A stretch of 19,765 bases of DNA from positions 1 to 19,765 of the forward strand of contig JBPCJY010000084.1 of assembly GCA_051004815.1 (NCBI GenBank), given 5' to 3'. The position numbers and the translations under genes are program-made. The notes under the pieces are model-generated. The model was not told where the DNA came from. It made no database searches and saw nothing but the letters and a program-made list of their open reading frames with translations. Source of the DNA: JBBQXY01 sp051004815 (lineage in GTDB: Bacteria > Chloroflexota > Ktedonobacteria > Ktedonobacterales > Ktedonobacteraceae). Below, piece by piece: positions 1 through 9,019 of the stretch (positions within the stretch are counted from its first letter, which is position 1; each line of letters begins with the position of its first letter).

Positions 1-130
1 GGTGGGCCTCTGTGAGCTGGTTCGTGGAGAAAAGGGGAGATTGGGGGGAGTGTGTCCACCCTTGGCTGTTGCCCTGGAAACCACGGTGCATGGCGTAAGT
101 GAATGTCTATGGGACTATAGTCGTGGCTTT

Positions 131-159
131 TTGAACTTGCTGGGCAGTTATAGTAATAT
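131..159 (+). promoter_or_regulatory. Probable sigma-70-type promoter of the S11 peptidase gene
   Basis: TTGAAC (131-136) and TAATAT (154-159) are separated by 17 bases, a good match to housekeeping -35/-10 spacing. Transcription would start near 166 and leave a leader of about 47 bases before the ATG at 213. The ribosome site is the purine run GGGGGGAAAGG just before the ATG. I see no other gene in 1-212; a 77-codon open frame there overlaps the peptidase start and resembles nothing I know. Confidence 0.45.
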
Positions 160-212
160 GGCAAATATCATAATGAAACGTAATGGCATAATGAGATGGG
201 GGGAAAGGTACT

Positions 213-1919
213 ATGCACACAACACCGTCAGATAACGACGAGCAACCTGAATACCCTCCTCAGAAAAGCAGACGAGCAAGCGTGCCGCCCAGGCAATCAC
301 AATCACAACCACGATATCGCTATCAGCCAATTGATCATCTTGAGCACCCTGAGATCCCTAAGATTCTTCGTGCCTCACGCCATCTTGAGCAAACGACCCG
401 ACACGTCGCTACTGAACTAGATGAGGATGAGTCAACTGGCAAAGACACGCAAACAGAAACAGGGTACACAAAACCTCCGATTAGCTCTAGTGGCACTGCT
501 CGCTATCGTGCGCCACAGCAGACCTCCAATAATTTTCGGGTGCCGCAGAAAAGCCGTACGACGGTGCATACTCCACCGCCCACGACTCCGCCACCAGCCC
601 ATCATATCAGGCGCACACGCCCTAAGCGTTCAGCGCAACAACAACTGATTCATTTCACGCGCTCGCGCTCAGGCATACTGCTCATTATCGGTCTCGTGCT
701 CTTGCTGCTATTCAGCGTTATCGCGGTCAATATTAGTCGATCTCAATCCAACGGGGCAGTGAATAGTATCGCCACAGTGACCGGACAGTATAATGGCACG
801 CCTCAAACCGTCATACAGAGTGGCAATCCATATGAGTTGGTCATAACACCAGAGGATACCGATCACCCGCCTCCTCCGGTCTATGCTACCTCGGCCTACT
901 TGCTCGACGCTGACACTGGTGCTACGCTCTATGCCCACAATCCCTTTATGCATCTGCCGATGATGAGCACCACAAAACTCATGACGGCACTTTTAGCCGT
1001 TGAACAGGGCAAACTCGACCAACCCATCACCATTACTAGTGCGATTGCTCACGATGTCAGCCAACTCAGTGCCGATAGCACCGTCTTCGGACTCAAACCA
1101 GGAGAAACCTATACGCTACGCGATATGCTCTACGGCCTATTGCTCTTGTCCGGCAATGACGCGGCCATTGCCATCGCGGATACCCTGGCTGGCAGCCTGC
1201 CACATTTTGTCGCCGAGATGAACCAGCGAGCGCATCAACTTGGACTCAATGACACGCATTACATGAATCCTCATGGCTTACTGGACACAGACCATTATTC
1301 CAGTGCTCGTGATCTCGCTGTGTTAGGTCGCTATGCGCTGAATAATCCCATCATTCACAAGATTAGTGGAACTGAAACCTATGATATTCCGAAAACCAGT
1401 ATGCATCCAGATCATCCATTGCTCAACGGCAACCAGTTTCTCTTCTGGTATCCTGGCGTCGATGGGGGGAAGCCTGGTTACGATGGAGGTTCCAATTTTG
1501 TCCAGGTCATTTCAGTCACGCGCAACCATCATCATTTGATCGGGGTGACTATGCATACCAACAATTGGTGGACAGATATGCGTGACCTCATGAATTGGGG
1601 CTTTGATAGCTTTACCTGGATCTCGCCCCACGACGTGGAATCCGCGCAAAATCCCATACCGTTTGACTACCTGTGGAACTACTTTGTCAGCGACAAAAAG
1701 GAAAATACTATCACAACGGCTGGCGGTCGCTACTATATTCTGACAGGTTACACCATCTCTGACCCCATCCTGAGCTACTTTGACAAGGCCGGTGGGCTTA
1801 AGCAGTTTGGTTATCCAATCAGCCTGCAAATAGCTTCCAGTGGAACCGCCATCAGTCAACACTTCGAGAAAAGTACCATCCAGTGCGATCTTTCGACCAA
1901 ACAATGCACCATCGTGTAA
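213..1919 (+). CDS. Membrane-anchored D-alanyl-D-alanine carboxypeptidase-like protein (peptidase S11)
   Basis: The 568-residue protein has three parts. Residues 1-150 are a polar, Pro/Thr/Gln/Arg-rich, probably disordered cytoplasmic tail; 154-173 form one membrane segment; about 220-475 form a serine D,D-peptidase domain. The nucleophile motif is S252-T-T-K255 and the second motif is S313-G-N315. The third motif, normally KTG, reads K420-P-G422 (GVDGGKPGYDGG). The family trims pentapeptide side chains of peptidoglycan outside the membrane. Residues about 485-555 (YFDKAGGLKQFGYPIS, then QHFEK) resemble an LGFP-like repeat, thought to bind cell wall. The ATG at 213 follows a strong purine-rich ribosome site and its own promoter. 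The gene converges on a glycosyltransferase gene with only 6 bp between the stops. The family call is secure; whether the KPG variant is catalytically competent is unknown. Confidence 0.9.
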   Translation: MHTTPSDNDEQPEYPPQKSRRASVPPRQSQSQPRYRYQPIDHLEHPEIPKILRASRHLEQTTRHVATELDEDESTGKDTQTETGYTKPPISSSGTARYRAPQQTSNNFRVPQKSRTTVHTPPPTTPPPAHHIRRTRPKRSAQQQLIHFTRSRSGILLIIGLVLLLLFSVIAVNISRSQSNGAVNSIATVTGQYNGTPQTVIQSGNPYELVITPEDTDHPPPPVYATSAYLLDADTGATLYAHNPFMHLPMMSTTKLMTALLAVEQGKLDQPITITSAIAHDVSQLSADSTVFGLKPGETYTLRDMLYGLLLLSGNDAAIAIADTLAGSLPHFVAEMNQRAHQLGLNDTHYMNPHGLLDTDHYSSARDLAVLGRYALNNPIIHKISGTETYDIPKTSMHPDHPLLNGNQFLFWYPGVDGGKPGYDGGSNFVQVISVTRNHHHLIGVTMHTNNWWTDMRDLMNWGFDSFTWISPHDVESAQNPIPFDYLWNYFVSDKKENTITTAGGRYYILTGYTISDPILSYFDKAGGLKQFGYPISLQIASSGTAISQHFEKSTIQCDLSTKQCTIV

Positions 1920-1925
1920 AAACTA

Positions 1926-3089
1926 TCAGTTAGCAGATAGCATCTCATCAAGGAGTTTCTTGACGCTAGAACCCCACGCGTCCCAGTTCAATTTGTCATC
2001 AAAGGCGGCTCTACTCGATTGTACCAATGCTGCATAGTGCTGCTCATCCTGGTAAATCTGCGCAATAAGCTCAGCATATGCAGTGCCTCTAGCACTCAAG
2101 GGGAGCATAAAACCGTTTTCGCCATCCTGAATTATCCCTGCTACGCCGCCGGTGTCAGTGGTGATAACAGGCAAACCGAAGGCGTTTGCTTCACAGAAAG
2201 CGATGGGTGTACAATCGCCTCTGGTTGGCAAAAGCAGAAAATCAGACGTGGCAAATAGTTTGTAGATTTCCGCACGCTGTTTCTCGTCGTTCTTGTCCAG
2301 AAACGGTATCACCGTCATTCTTTCATGCGTAAACTCTTTGGGAGGAACACAGCCACAGACAATAAGTTCAGCCGCTATCCCCAATTTCTCTAACTGCAAA
2401 AGTGTCTCAAAGGCGATTTCCCCACCTTTTCTTTGCCAGCTCACAGCCATGAATAGCAATCTACAGTGTCCTGACCTTGTCTTCTGTAACACACCTTCTT
2501 TAGCGGGGGGTAGCTCTAGATTCGCGCCATAGGGAATGACATGGACATTGCGTTCATTGGCATGATACGTTTCAATAGCAGAGTGCGCACCCCATTGCGA
2601 GGAGTAGATCAACATGCTGGCCTTAGCAATGGCCAGTGCCTCCGTCGTATTGGTTTGATGAATTGATAGTTGCAGAAGATTTGTATATTGGGGATAATAA
2701 TTATGCAAGATCGCAAAGGTCGCGTCTTCTATCAAGACAATGGGAATATCTGTCTTTAAAAAAGCTATTTCAGGTGAACCGGCAACGGTAATAACCACAT
2801 CAAAGTCATGTTTTGCCAGCCTTTGAGCAGCAATTTTGGCATATTTTTTTGCCACTAAGAAACTGGCGTTGTATTCAAAACCTTTCTTAAGGAAAAGTCG
2901 CGCACATTTATTGATGATTTTCCCAATCGTCTTTTCCCGCACTTTCATTGGGCCGATGTAGGATACCTCGCCACAGTGCTTTTCAAGGGCTTGGGCTAAG
3001 TAATACACCGTACCCGACCACGAGCGTCTATCCAGCGGATCAAATGAGGTCAAAAAGGCAATTTTCATGCGCGTATGCGCGTCGTTCAT
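1926..3089 (-). CDS. Glycosyltransferase, GT4-type (GT-B fold)
   Basis: This 387-residue protein is the last gene of a minus-strand operon. The N-terminal Rossmann half starts with MKIAFLTSFDPLDRRSWSGT, the usual acceptor-side loop of GT4 enzymes. The C-terminal donor-binding half carries LLLPTRGDCTPIAFCEANAF followed by GLPVITTDTGGVAGII. This includes an acidic-x7-Glu pair (D292/E300), where the family normally has Glu-x7-Glu. It probably transfers a sugar from a nucleotide-sugar donor at the cytoplasmic membrane face; donor and acceptor cannot be read. I chose ATG 3089 because AGGAAGG lies 7 bases upstream; the ATG at 3068 (residue 8) is an alternative. It starts 20 bp after the previous stop. 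It looks more AT-rich than the two upstream transferases, which could reflect a separate origin. Confidence 0.85.
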   Translation of the reverse strand: MNDAHTRMKIAFLTSFDPLDRRSWSGTVYYLAQALEKHCGEVSYIGPMKVREKTIGKIINKCARLFLKKGFEYNASFLVAKKYAKIAAQRLAKHDFDVVITVAGSPEIAFLKTDIPIVLIEDATFAILHNYYPQYTNLLQLSIHQTNTTEALAIAKASMLIYSSQWGAHSAIETYHANERNVHVIPYGANLELPPAKEGVLQKTRSGHCRLLFMAVSWQRKGGEIAFETLLQLEKLGIAAELIVCGCVPPKEFTHERMTVIPFLDKNDEKQRAEIYKLFATSDFLLLPTRGDCTPIAFCEANAFGLPVITTDTGGVAGIIQDGENGFMLPLSARGTAYAELIAQIYQDEQHYAALVQSSRAAFDDKLNWDAWGSSVKKLLDEMLSAN

Positions 3090-3109
3090 GATGCAACCTT
3101 CCTATCTCT

Positions 3110-4312
3110 TCAGCTTCGTGTCTGTTCGTACACAGCGTCGAGGGTACGGAGCGCAACTTTCGCATCGTACCGCTCCAGGATCAGCTTACGAGCATTCGTC
3201 GCTAGACGCAGTGCTAGTTCCTTATCTTGCAGCACTTTTGCACAGGCGTGAGCGAATGCTGCGGGGCTATCTGCCACTAGCAGGTGTTCGCCATCACGCA
3301 CATCCAGTCCTTCACAGCCAATAGTCGTTGAGATGACTGGTACGCCCATTGCCATCGCTTCTAAAATCTTAACCCGCACACCGCCGCCCGAAAGAATCGG
3401 CACGGCTAAGGCACTGGCATGTGTCCAGAAAGGGACTGCGTCGGCAACATAGCCATGGAGATGTACACCCTCGCACTGCTCCGCCAAAGTCTGCAACGCA
3501 TGTGGTGGGCGTGCGCCTACAATGTCGTAGGTTAGGTCTGGGCAGATAGCACGTAGCTGTTGATACCCCTCACGCAGCCACCACATCACTCCTTCGCTAT
3601 TAGGCAACCAGAACATCGTTCCGATTGAGAGCAACCGGTTAGTCTCAGGGGTACGCGCTTCCCAGGTGGGTGTGAAGTGTTCCGCATCTACGGTGATCGG
3701 GACGACCTCAATCGGGACAGTATCGTCGGCTATCACTCGCAGTGCTTGCTTATCCTGTTCGCTCACAGCCAGCACCACGCGTACACGTTGGCAAGCCCTG
3801 GCTTCTAATTTGCGTATGATGCGTGCCTCGCGAGCCAGAAACCAGCGTTTGAGAGGATTGCGCTCGCCCTTCTGTAGGCGGTCAAAGACTTGCCAGACGG
3901 CATTATGTTCGTCAAGAATGACGGTTCCCGTCCACTCAGGCGGCACAAAACGCATCATATTGAGTTGATCAACGTGCAACACGTCAATGTGCTCTTCTTG
4001 CAACAGTTGCCGCACCGTCGCCTGCATAGTTGCGCGATAATCGCGACGCATCAGGAACGAATCTCCTGTTGCCAGGCTCTCTAACAGGAAGCGTACATCG
4101 CCCGCCCTTGAACGGTTGAGTGGAACAGTAGAGACACGACGACAGATCTCGCGCAACTTGGCCGCGTCTTGCACTTCCTTAGCACTACGCACATAGGTAC
4201 AGTAGACTACGTCATGATTCGCGGCAAGATGCCGTAGCACTTGTAGCGTTTTGACCTTTGGGCCTGCATCAGGAGGGTAGACCAGTACCTGTGTGAGCAC
4301 TAACACACGCAT
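3110..4312 (-). CDS. Glycosyltransferase, GT4-type, similar to PEP-CTERM/EpsH-associated sugar transferases
   Basis: The 400-residue GT-B protein opens with MRVLVLTQVLVYPPDAGPKV, a typical nucleotide-sugar transferase start. The mid-region DEHNAVWQVFDRLQ (about 134-147) and the donor-site signature VPILSGGGVRVKILEAMAMG (304-323) followed by VPVISTTIGCEGLDV match the sugar-transferase group found in exopolysaccharide loci. Glu318 is the likely donor-phosphate/ribose Glu. There is no signal peptide, so it is cytoplasmic or peripheral to the membrane. GAGAGG lies 9 bases before the ATG. It sits 56 bp after the upstream paralogue and 20 bp before the next transferase. With its neighbours it probably builds one surface glycan stepwise; the linkage made is unknown. 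Confidence 0.87.
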   Translation of the reverse strand: MRVLVLTQVLVYPPDAGPKVKTLQVLRHLAANHDVVYCTYVRSAKEVQDAAKLREICRRVSTVPLNRSRAGDVRFLLESLATGDSFLMRRDYRATMQATVRQLLQEEHIDVLHVDQLNMMRFVPPEWTGTVILDEHNAVWQVFDRLQKGERNPLKRWFLAREARIIRKLEARACQRVRVVLAVSEQDKQALRVIADDTVPIEVVPITVDAEHFTPTWEARTPETNRLLSIGTMFWLPNSEGVMWWLREGYQQLRAICPDLTYDIVGARPPHALQTLAEQCEGVHLHGYVADAVPFWTHASALAVPILSGGGVRVKILEAMAMGVPVISTTIGCEGLDVRDGEHLLVADSPAAFAHACAKVLQDKELALRLATNARKLILERYDAKVALRTLDAVYEQTRS

Positions 4313-4368
4313 AATATTCTGCCTCTCATTACATTATCTAGCACATTTTTGTGTGGGCAAGGGTAGTC

Positions 4369-5667
4369 TTACGAGAGACTCTTGGCAGGGGTATACTCTC
4401 CCGCGTTATTGCTACGTCCTTGTACGAGAACTTGTCGCCTTGCGGCTGCATGCTCCGCAATCGCCTGTTGATAAACATCGACCAATCGTCCAGTTACACT
4501 ATGCCAATCGTGTTGTTGCTCCACATACTTGCGTCCATACTCACTCAATGTCGCACGTAACGCGGCATCATCCAGCAAGTTCAATGTAGCGGTCGCGAAC
4601 TCCTGGGCGGAACTGGCGGTGAGTAGATCACGACCGGATTGTGTACCTAACGTGGCTGCCGCCTGGGCGGCAACGACAACGGGCGTACCCATTGCCATCG
4701 CCTCAAGCACTTTGTTCTGAATACCCACGCTGTAGACCATTGGACTCAACATCACCTCGGCTCGTCCTACATAGTGGCGCATATCGTCCACATAGCCCGT
4801 TACTTCGACGCGAGGATCATCCGCCAGCCGTTGTATCATTGCCGGAGGCTTGCTACCCACAATGGTCAGCGTCGCCTCCGGCTTCTGCTGCCATACCAAC
4901 GGCATAATCTGTTGGTACAGGTAGAGTGCCGTCGCTACATTCGCGTGATAGCTCATCTTCCCTGAGAAAACCAGGTTGAAGCGGCGGCGTTCCTCTTGCA
5001 TGGGATGGAAATACTGTAGATCTACGCCGTTAGGCAGGACACGAATGCCCATACCCAACTCTTCATCGCTATCGTTCTGGTTATGTATCTCCGCACGATA
5101 CAGCTCAATCATCGCCTGACGGTCCCGTTCCGACGTGACGACGACATGCTGTAGATGGTCGAGCATCCTGGCTTCGTAACGCCGTGTGCGTTTATGCTCC
5201 AGTCGTGCGACTGTACGTACCGAAAGGTTTGGCCCAGAAGTGATGGTTTGCTTGCAGAGCAGGCTGATACAATCGACAGCATCCCAAACCAGTGGCAGTG
5301 TCCTGCCGCTGGACTCCACCGAGGCAATGCCGCGCAAATGCTCTACATGCATCACATCAAAAGATCGTTGTACACAAAGGTCTTGCACCGCAAGCATAAA
5401 GTGCCTTGAGCGAGCATAAGCTACCTGTAAAGGATAGCGGCTGAACAATGCCAGGCCACTGCGCAACGCAGCCCGCCGTTTTGATTCCTCCACCACCAGC
5501 ACCTCGTACCCCTGAGCACGTAATGCCTCGACATCAGCCAGTTCCTGCTCAGATGCACATTGCGTCACAATAGTTACTTCATGCTGATGATGAAGTTGCG
5601 TCAGAAATCCATAGCCACGCACGCGAATCCGTGAAGGTGGATAGGGTGTCACAAACAGGATGCGCAT
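4369..5667 (-). CDS. Glycosyltransferase, GT4-type, paralogue of the next gene in the operon
   Basis: The 432-residue GT-B glycosyltransferase starts MRILFVTPYPPSRIRVRGYG and carries the same architecture as the gene at 3110-4312. Shared points are an MHVEHLRGI segment (106-114), WDAVDCISLL (128-137), LPNGVDLQYF (211-220) and the donor signature VGIQNKVLEAMAMGTPVV (314-331, Glu322). The AMAMG block and its surroundings mark the two as paralogues. The C-terminal tail (about 405-432) is basic then polar and not conserved-looking. AGGAGAG precedes the ATG with good spacing. It begins 68 bp after the phosphodiesterase stop, with no hairpin or clear promoter between, so cotranscription is likely. 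Substrate is unknown. Confidence 0.87.
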   Translation of the reverse strand: MRILFVTPYPPSRIRVRGYGFLTQLHHQHEVTIVTQCASEQELADVEALRAQGYEVLVVEESKRRAALRSGLALFSRYPLQVAYARSRHFMLAVQDLCVQRSFDVMHVEHLRGIASVESSGRTLPLVWDAVDCISLLCKQTITSGPNLSVRTVARLEHKRTRRYEARMLDHLQHVVVTSERDRQAMIELYRAEIHNQNDSDEELGMGIRVLPNGVDLQYFHPMQEERRRFNLVFSGKMSYHANVATALYLYQQIMPLVWQQKPEATLTIVGSKPPAMIQRLADDPRVEVTGYVDDMRHYVGRAEVMLSPMVYSVGIQNKVLEAMAMGTPVVVAAQAAATLGTQSGRDLLTASSAQEFATATLNLLDDAALRATLSEYGRKYVEQQHDWHSVTGRLVDVYQQAIAEHAAARRQVLVQGRSNNAGEYTPAKSLS

Positions 5668-5735
5668 ATTCTCTCCTACAGAACTGTAATTTCAGGTCCT
5701 TCTGTATGCCATGCCATACCGCAAAGTTACAGCCC

Positions 5736-7406
5736 CTATAAGTAACCCAGAGCTTCCAGTTTCAAGCGCACGCTCTCCTCTTCCTCCTCCGAGTAGCCAT
5801 AATCATCGCTAGCAACATCTTCATACTTGCGCTCATCGGTATACGAAGCTTCAGACTGCTGCATGTGCGTTTCTTCAAAGAGTCCGGCCAGGGGTTTGCC
5901 ATCCATATCGGTAGGAATGGGCATGCCAAGCGCGTACATGACAGTAGGGGCAACATCGATGATACCCGCGCCTTCAATGCGTGCATTGCGGCGAATATGC
6001 GGACCCTGGGCGAGAATAATACCGTTCATCCGATGCACGCCACTCAGTTTCGAGATCACGTCCAGTGGAACAGCACTTATCAATTCATCGATGCTAGTGC
6101 CGCCTTTGTACTGGTCTTGCGTCACCAGGATCAAGTCGGGGGCCGTCTCCAACCGCTCGCCGTGATAAAGTTCCTCGCGGCGATAAGCCTCTAACACAAT
6201 CGGCTCACCCGTTTGCGGATCGCGTAAACTGCGCATTTCTTCCAGAATGCGTGTACGGATTGCTTCATATTCTTCGCCCGGCTGCACACACCCCTCTGGC
6301 TGCCGACCAACCACATTAATCATGATGCCTTCAACGGGAGGGTACATGGGGAAGCGATACGCTTTGGTATGTTTCCAGTCAACCGCATCCAGGTTCATCA
6401 TGGTCTGCGAGTCCATAGTGGTCGCTATCTTCTTGAGGCCCTGCGGTAGGCTGCGATAGACCTTTTCCAGGTAGGCGAAACGGCGAATCTTCGTGCGATA
6501 GAACTGCTTGAAAGCCGCTTTGAAGCCACTCTTCTTACTTGCCTTAGCACTGGGCTTGAGCAGATTAAGCGTTCTCAAGACATAGTTGGAGTTAAGATAA
6601 TCTTTCGGATGCGAGCCACCGCCGTGATCCGACATCACAATCACTGTCGTATCGTCATCGATAGCCTCTAAGAACTTGCCAACACACGCATCGGCTGCCT
6701 TGTAGACTTCCAGGATAAGATCGCCATAGAGTTCTGCCTCTTTGGGGTCGTACGCGGGATGCTGAGGATCGATATACTTCCACCAGTCATGATGCGCCCG
6801 GTCAGTCGCGCCGACGACCATGATAAAAAGCCCATAATCATCCTTATTCATGAGATCAATCGATACATCGGTACACTCATGCATCGAGCGATTCATCTCT
6901 TTGAGCAAGACATGGCCAGTAGCCGATTTGAAGAAGGCAGCATCCCCCACCATGGGAGGAAGAGTTTTACCGAGTTCCGGTGGATAAGTAAACGACTTGC
7001 CGGTATCGGGTGTTGGATAGCCAGAGATCATAAAGCCATTGACCTTCCAGGCGGGATATGTCACTGGTACAGTGACCACGCCTACCTTCTGGCCAGCCGC
7101 CCCGACGATATCCCAAATGGTCTTACCGGCGAAAGAATTGGAGTCAACAATCGTATCAGCAAAACAGCCATAGCGCGTATTATCATAATCGCGGAAATCA
7201 TAAACGCCATGTTTGCCGGGATTATAGCCGGTTGCAAACGTGGTCCAGGCAGCAGGTGAAATTGGTGGATAGACTGATTTTAACTTCCCGTACACCCCTT
7301 TTTCCATGATCTGCTTCAGATAGGGTAATTTGTTTTCCGCAACCCAGCGATCTACCAGTTCAGGGGTCGCGCCATCAAGCCCTAGTATTAAGACTTTTGT
7401 TCCCAT
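5736..7406 (-). CDS. Type I phosphodiesterase / nucleotide pyrophosphatase-like enzyme (alkaline phosphatase superfamily)
   Basis: This 556-residue protein is the first gene of the minus-strand glycan operon. The metal site is complete in outline: D11 in LILGLDG, candidate nucleophile T55 or T56 in SPAAWTTFATGYNPGKHG, D202/H206 in GATDRAHHDWW, D260-H261 in MSDHGGGSH, and H458 in LSGVHRMNGI. These belong to the two-zinc AlkP superfamily that hydrolyses phosphodiesters and pyrophosphates. No signal peptide is present, so it appears cytoplasmic. The end is acidic (EEEESVRLKLEALGYL); a terminal LGY-type motif is common in this subgroup. Such enzymes occur in surface-polysaccharide clusters, but the substrate is not known. 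The nearest good ribosome site, GGGAGG, is 14 bases before the ATG, unusually far, and I see no better ATG, GTG or TTG start between. Upstream lie a promoter and Pho-box-like repeats. Confidence 0.87.
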   Translation of the reverse strand: MGTKVLILGLDGATPELVDRWVAENKLPYLKQIMEKGVYGKLKSVYPPISPAAWTTFATGYNPGKHGVYDFRDYDNTRYGCFADTIVDSNSFAGKTIWDIVGAAGQKVGVVTVPVTYPAWKVNGFMISGYPTPDTGKSFTYPPELGKTLPPMVGDAAFFKSATGHVLLKEMNRSMHECTDVSIDLMNKDDYGLFIMVVGATDRAHHDWWKYIDPQHPAYDPKEAELYGDLILEVYKAADACVGKFLEAIDDDTTVIVMSDHGGGSHPKDYLNSNYVLRTLNLLKPSAKASKKSGFKAAFKQFYRTKIRRFAYLEKVYRSLPQGLKKIATTMDSQTMMNLDAVDWKHTKAYRFPMYPPVEGIMINVVGRQPEGCVQPGEEYEAIRTRILEEMRSLRDPQTGEPIVLEAYRREELYHGERLETAPDLILVTQDQYKGGTSIDELISAVPLDVISKLSGVHRMNGIILAQGPHIRRNARIEGAGIIDVAPTVMYALGMPIPTDMDGKPLAGLFEETHMQQSEASYTDERKYEDVASDDYGYSEEEEESVRLKLEALGYL

Positions 7407-7509
7407 AATCTTTGTTATGACCTCCCTATTTACACTATTAGGAATTTTGAACTATCTGCATGTATCAATGCCTCCGCCGAGACACACTACTTAACTACAC
7501 ATTAGCGTA

Positions 7510-7540
7510 AGTATAGCAGTCGTCCGTTCTGAAAAGGCAA
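7510..7540 (-). promoter_or_regulatory. Probable extended -10 promoter of the phosphodiesterase-glycosyltransferase operon
   Basis: Read on the minus strand, TATACT (7515 to 7510) is preceded by TGC, an extended -10. The best -35 is the weak TTGCCT (7540 to 7535) at 19 bp. A weak -35 with repeat boxes immediately upstream suggests activator dependence. The leader would be close to 100 bases. Confidence 0.4.
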
Positions 7541-7563
7541 ATGATCGGTTAAGATCGGGTTAC
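7536..7563 (-). promoter_or_regulatory. Pho-box-like 11-bp direct repeats upstream of the phosphodiesterase operon
   Basis: On the minus strand, GTAACC (7563-7558) and CTTAACC (7553-7547) sit exactly 11 bp apart, with a degenerate third element TTTGCC (7541-7536) another 11 bp on. Tandem PyTTAAPyPy units on 11-bp centres are the documented form of PhoB-family (SphR, PhoP) binding sites in cyanobacteria and Bacillus. The repeats abut the expected -35. Binding by such a regulator is inferred. Confidence 0.4.
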
Positions 7564-7623
7564 GGAATGTTTACCGCTGTGGTGATTTCTTAACCAGCTC
7601 TCGCTTACACATTTCCTAGTGGC

Positions 7624-7652
7624 TTGCACATTTTTTGCTGATTAGGTACACT
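7624..7652 (+). promoter_or_regulatory. Probable sigma-70-type promoter of the GT/GH pair
   Basis: TTGCAC (7624-7629) and TACACT (7647-7652) are 17 bp apart. Start of transcription near 7659 would leave a leader of about 59 bases. A single CTTAACC (7589-7595) lies 28 bp upstream of the -35. Confidence 0.5.
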
Positions 7653-7717
7653 AGACAAGGCTCAACTTACCTTACTAGTATCTTCGGCATATCGTAAGAT
7701 TAGATAAAGGTGCATTA

Positions 7718-9001
7718 GTGCGTATCTTATTACTTAATAATCTCTACCCGCCTTATGTAGAAGGGGGAGCGGAAATCCTGGCAAGGGATGTCGCGACGGG
7801 ACTGGAGCGGCTTGGTCACGAAGTCCTGGTGCTGACGAGTTCATTTGGCCTTGCGAAAGCAGAGCAAGATGGACAGATATGGCGCACACTAAAGCTTGCT
7901 CCGTCGGCTCATTTTGATCGTCAGCGTCCTCTATGGCGGCAACTTGATCAACCGTATAACTATTATCGACGTTACCACTATCCTGCTAATGCAGATGAGT
8001 TGCGCCGCGTGGTTGCCATGACCCAACCTGACATACTCTATCTTTGGGAGGTTGCTGGCCTCGGTGTGAATTCATTGCTCAAAGCTCTTCCAGGCTTGAA
8101 GATACCCATCGTCTTTCACCTGGGCAGTTATGTCTTGCTCTATGCCAATTCGCCTGAGACCGAGCAATCACACCTGCATAACCGTTGGCTCAAACAACGC
8201 TTGATCGGCACGTTGCCTGCACTCACCTGCACCTCCCTCATCGCGGTCAGTGCTGCCGTTAAACAGCAGTACGTACAGGCAGGCTTCGATGCTGAGAGCA
8301 TTGAGGTCATTTATAATGGCATAGACCCACACTTTTTGAGCTTGCCACAAGTGGAAGACAGTGCCAGCAAGGACGAAAGTAAAAGTGAGAGGAAAGAATG
8401 CTTCCAATTGCTGTTCGTTGGACGCCTGCGCGATGAAAAAGGTATTCTTATTATTCTTAAAGCACTTGATCTGCTACTGGACGAGCAAAGCAGACAGAAG
8501 GATACTGAGCAACCTTTCCTGCATCTGCATATCTTCGGTACTGGCGATAAGACCTATGTCAGAGAGTTGGAGGCCTTCCTCGATGAGAAGCACCTGACGC
8601 ACGTCGTTACTTTTCATGGCAAGGTTTCGCAAGATGAACTCATTAGATACTACGATTGCTCCGATATTATGCTTGTACCCTCGTTGTGGCAGGAGCCATT
8701 TGGCCTCGTCGTCGCGGAGGCAATGGCTCGTGGCTTGCCAGTCATTGCCTCCAACATTGGCGGGCCAGCAGAAATTCTGACGCACGATGTGAGCGGACTG
8801 TTAATCGAGCCTGGAGATGAACAGGCACTCGCATCGGCCATTACACAATTGTTGGAGAACCCGCAGCAACGCGCACTACTCGCCGCGGCAGCCCGTACAA
8901 CCGTACAGGAACGCTTCACCATAGAAAAGAATGCCAGGCGAGTTGAGCAGCACCTACTGCGGGCTATACAAAGAGATCAGAAAATAGGTATCAATACATA
9001 G
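7718..9001 (+). CDS. Glycosyltransferase, GT4-type (GTG start)
   Basis: The 427-residue GT-B enzyme starts with GTG at 7718, 7 bases after AAAGG. The start MRILLLNNLYPPYVEGGAEI contains the GGAE glycine loop of the acceptor half. The donor half shows LLFVGRLRDEKGI (231-243), a typical GT4 strand-loop with a conserved Arg-x5-Lys pair. Further on are LVPSLWQEPFGLVVAEAMAR and GLPVIASNIGGPAEIL, holding the Glu-x7-Glu pair E326/E334. It is the most canonical of the four transferases in the window. A charged stretch at 210-228 (Glu/Lys/Ser-rich) looks like an inserted interdomain linker. The next gene starts 18 bp later, so the two are probably cotranscribed. Donor and acceptor are unknown; GT4 retaining chemistry is family knowledge. 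Confidence 0.9.
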   Translation: MRILLLNNLYPPYVEGGAEILARDVATGLERLGHEVLVLTSSFGLAKAEQDGQIWRTLKLAPSAHFDRQRPLWRQLDQPYNYYRRYHYPANADELRRVVAMTQPDILYLWEVAGLGVNSLLKALPGLKIPIVFHLGSYVLLYANSPETEQSHLHNRWLKQRLIGTLPALTCTSLIAVSAAVKQQYVQAGFDAESIEVIYNGIDPHFLSLPQVEDSASKDESKSERKECFQLLFVGRLRDEKGILIILKALDLLLDEQSRQKDTEQPFLHLHIFGTGDKTYVRELEAFLDEKHLTHVVTFHGKVSQDELIRYYDCSDIMLVPSLWQEPFGLVVAEAMARGLPVIASNIGGPAEILTHDVSGLLIEPGDEQALASAITQLLENPQQRALLAAAARTTVQERFTIEKNARRVEQHLLRAIQRDQKIGINT

Positions 9002-9019
9002 TAGGGGAATTACTGAAAA

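Larger units (their letters stand above)
7407..7717. other. Divergent intergenic region between phosphodiesterase operon and GT/GH pair
   Basis: These 311 bp hold no credible gene. They contain two divergent promoters and at least three copies of the CTTAACC/CTTAACT motif: 7547-7553 on the minus strand, 7589-7595 and 7490-7496 on the plus strand. The minus-strand copy has a partner exactly 11 bp away. Confidence 0.7.

Noticed and set aside
2..235. 77-codon open frame at the left edge
   Set aside because: It overlaps the well-supported peptidase start, has no recognisable domain and no ribosome site in view.
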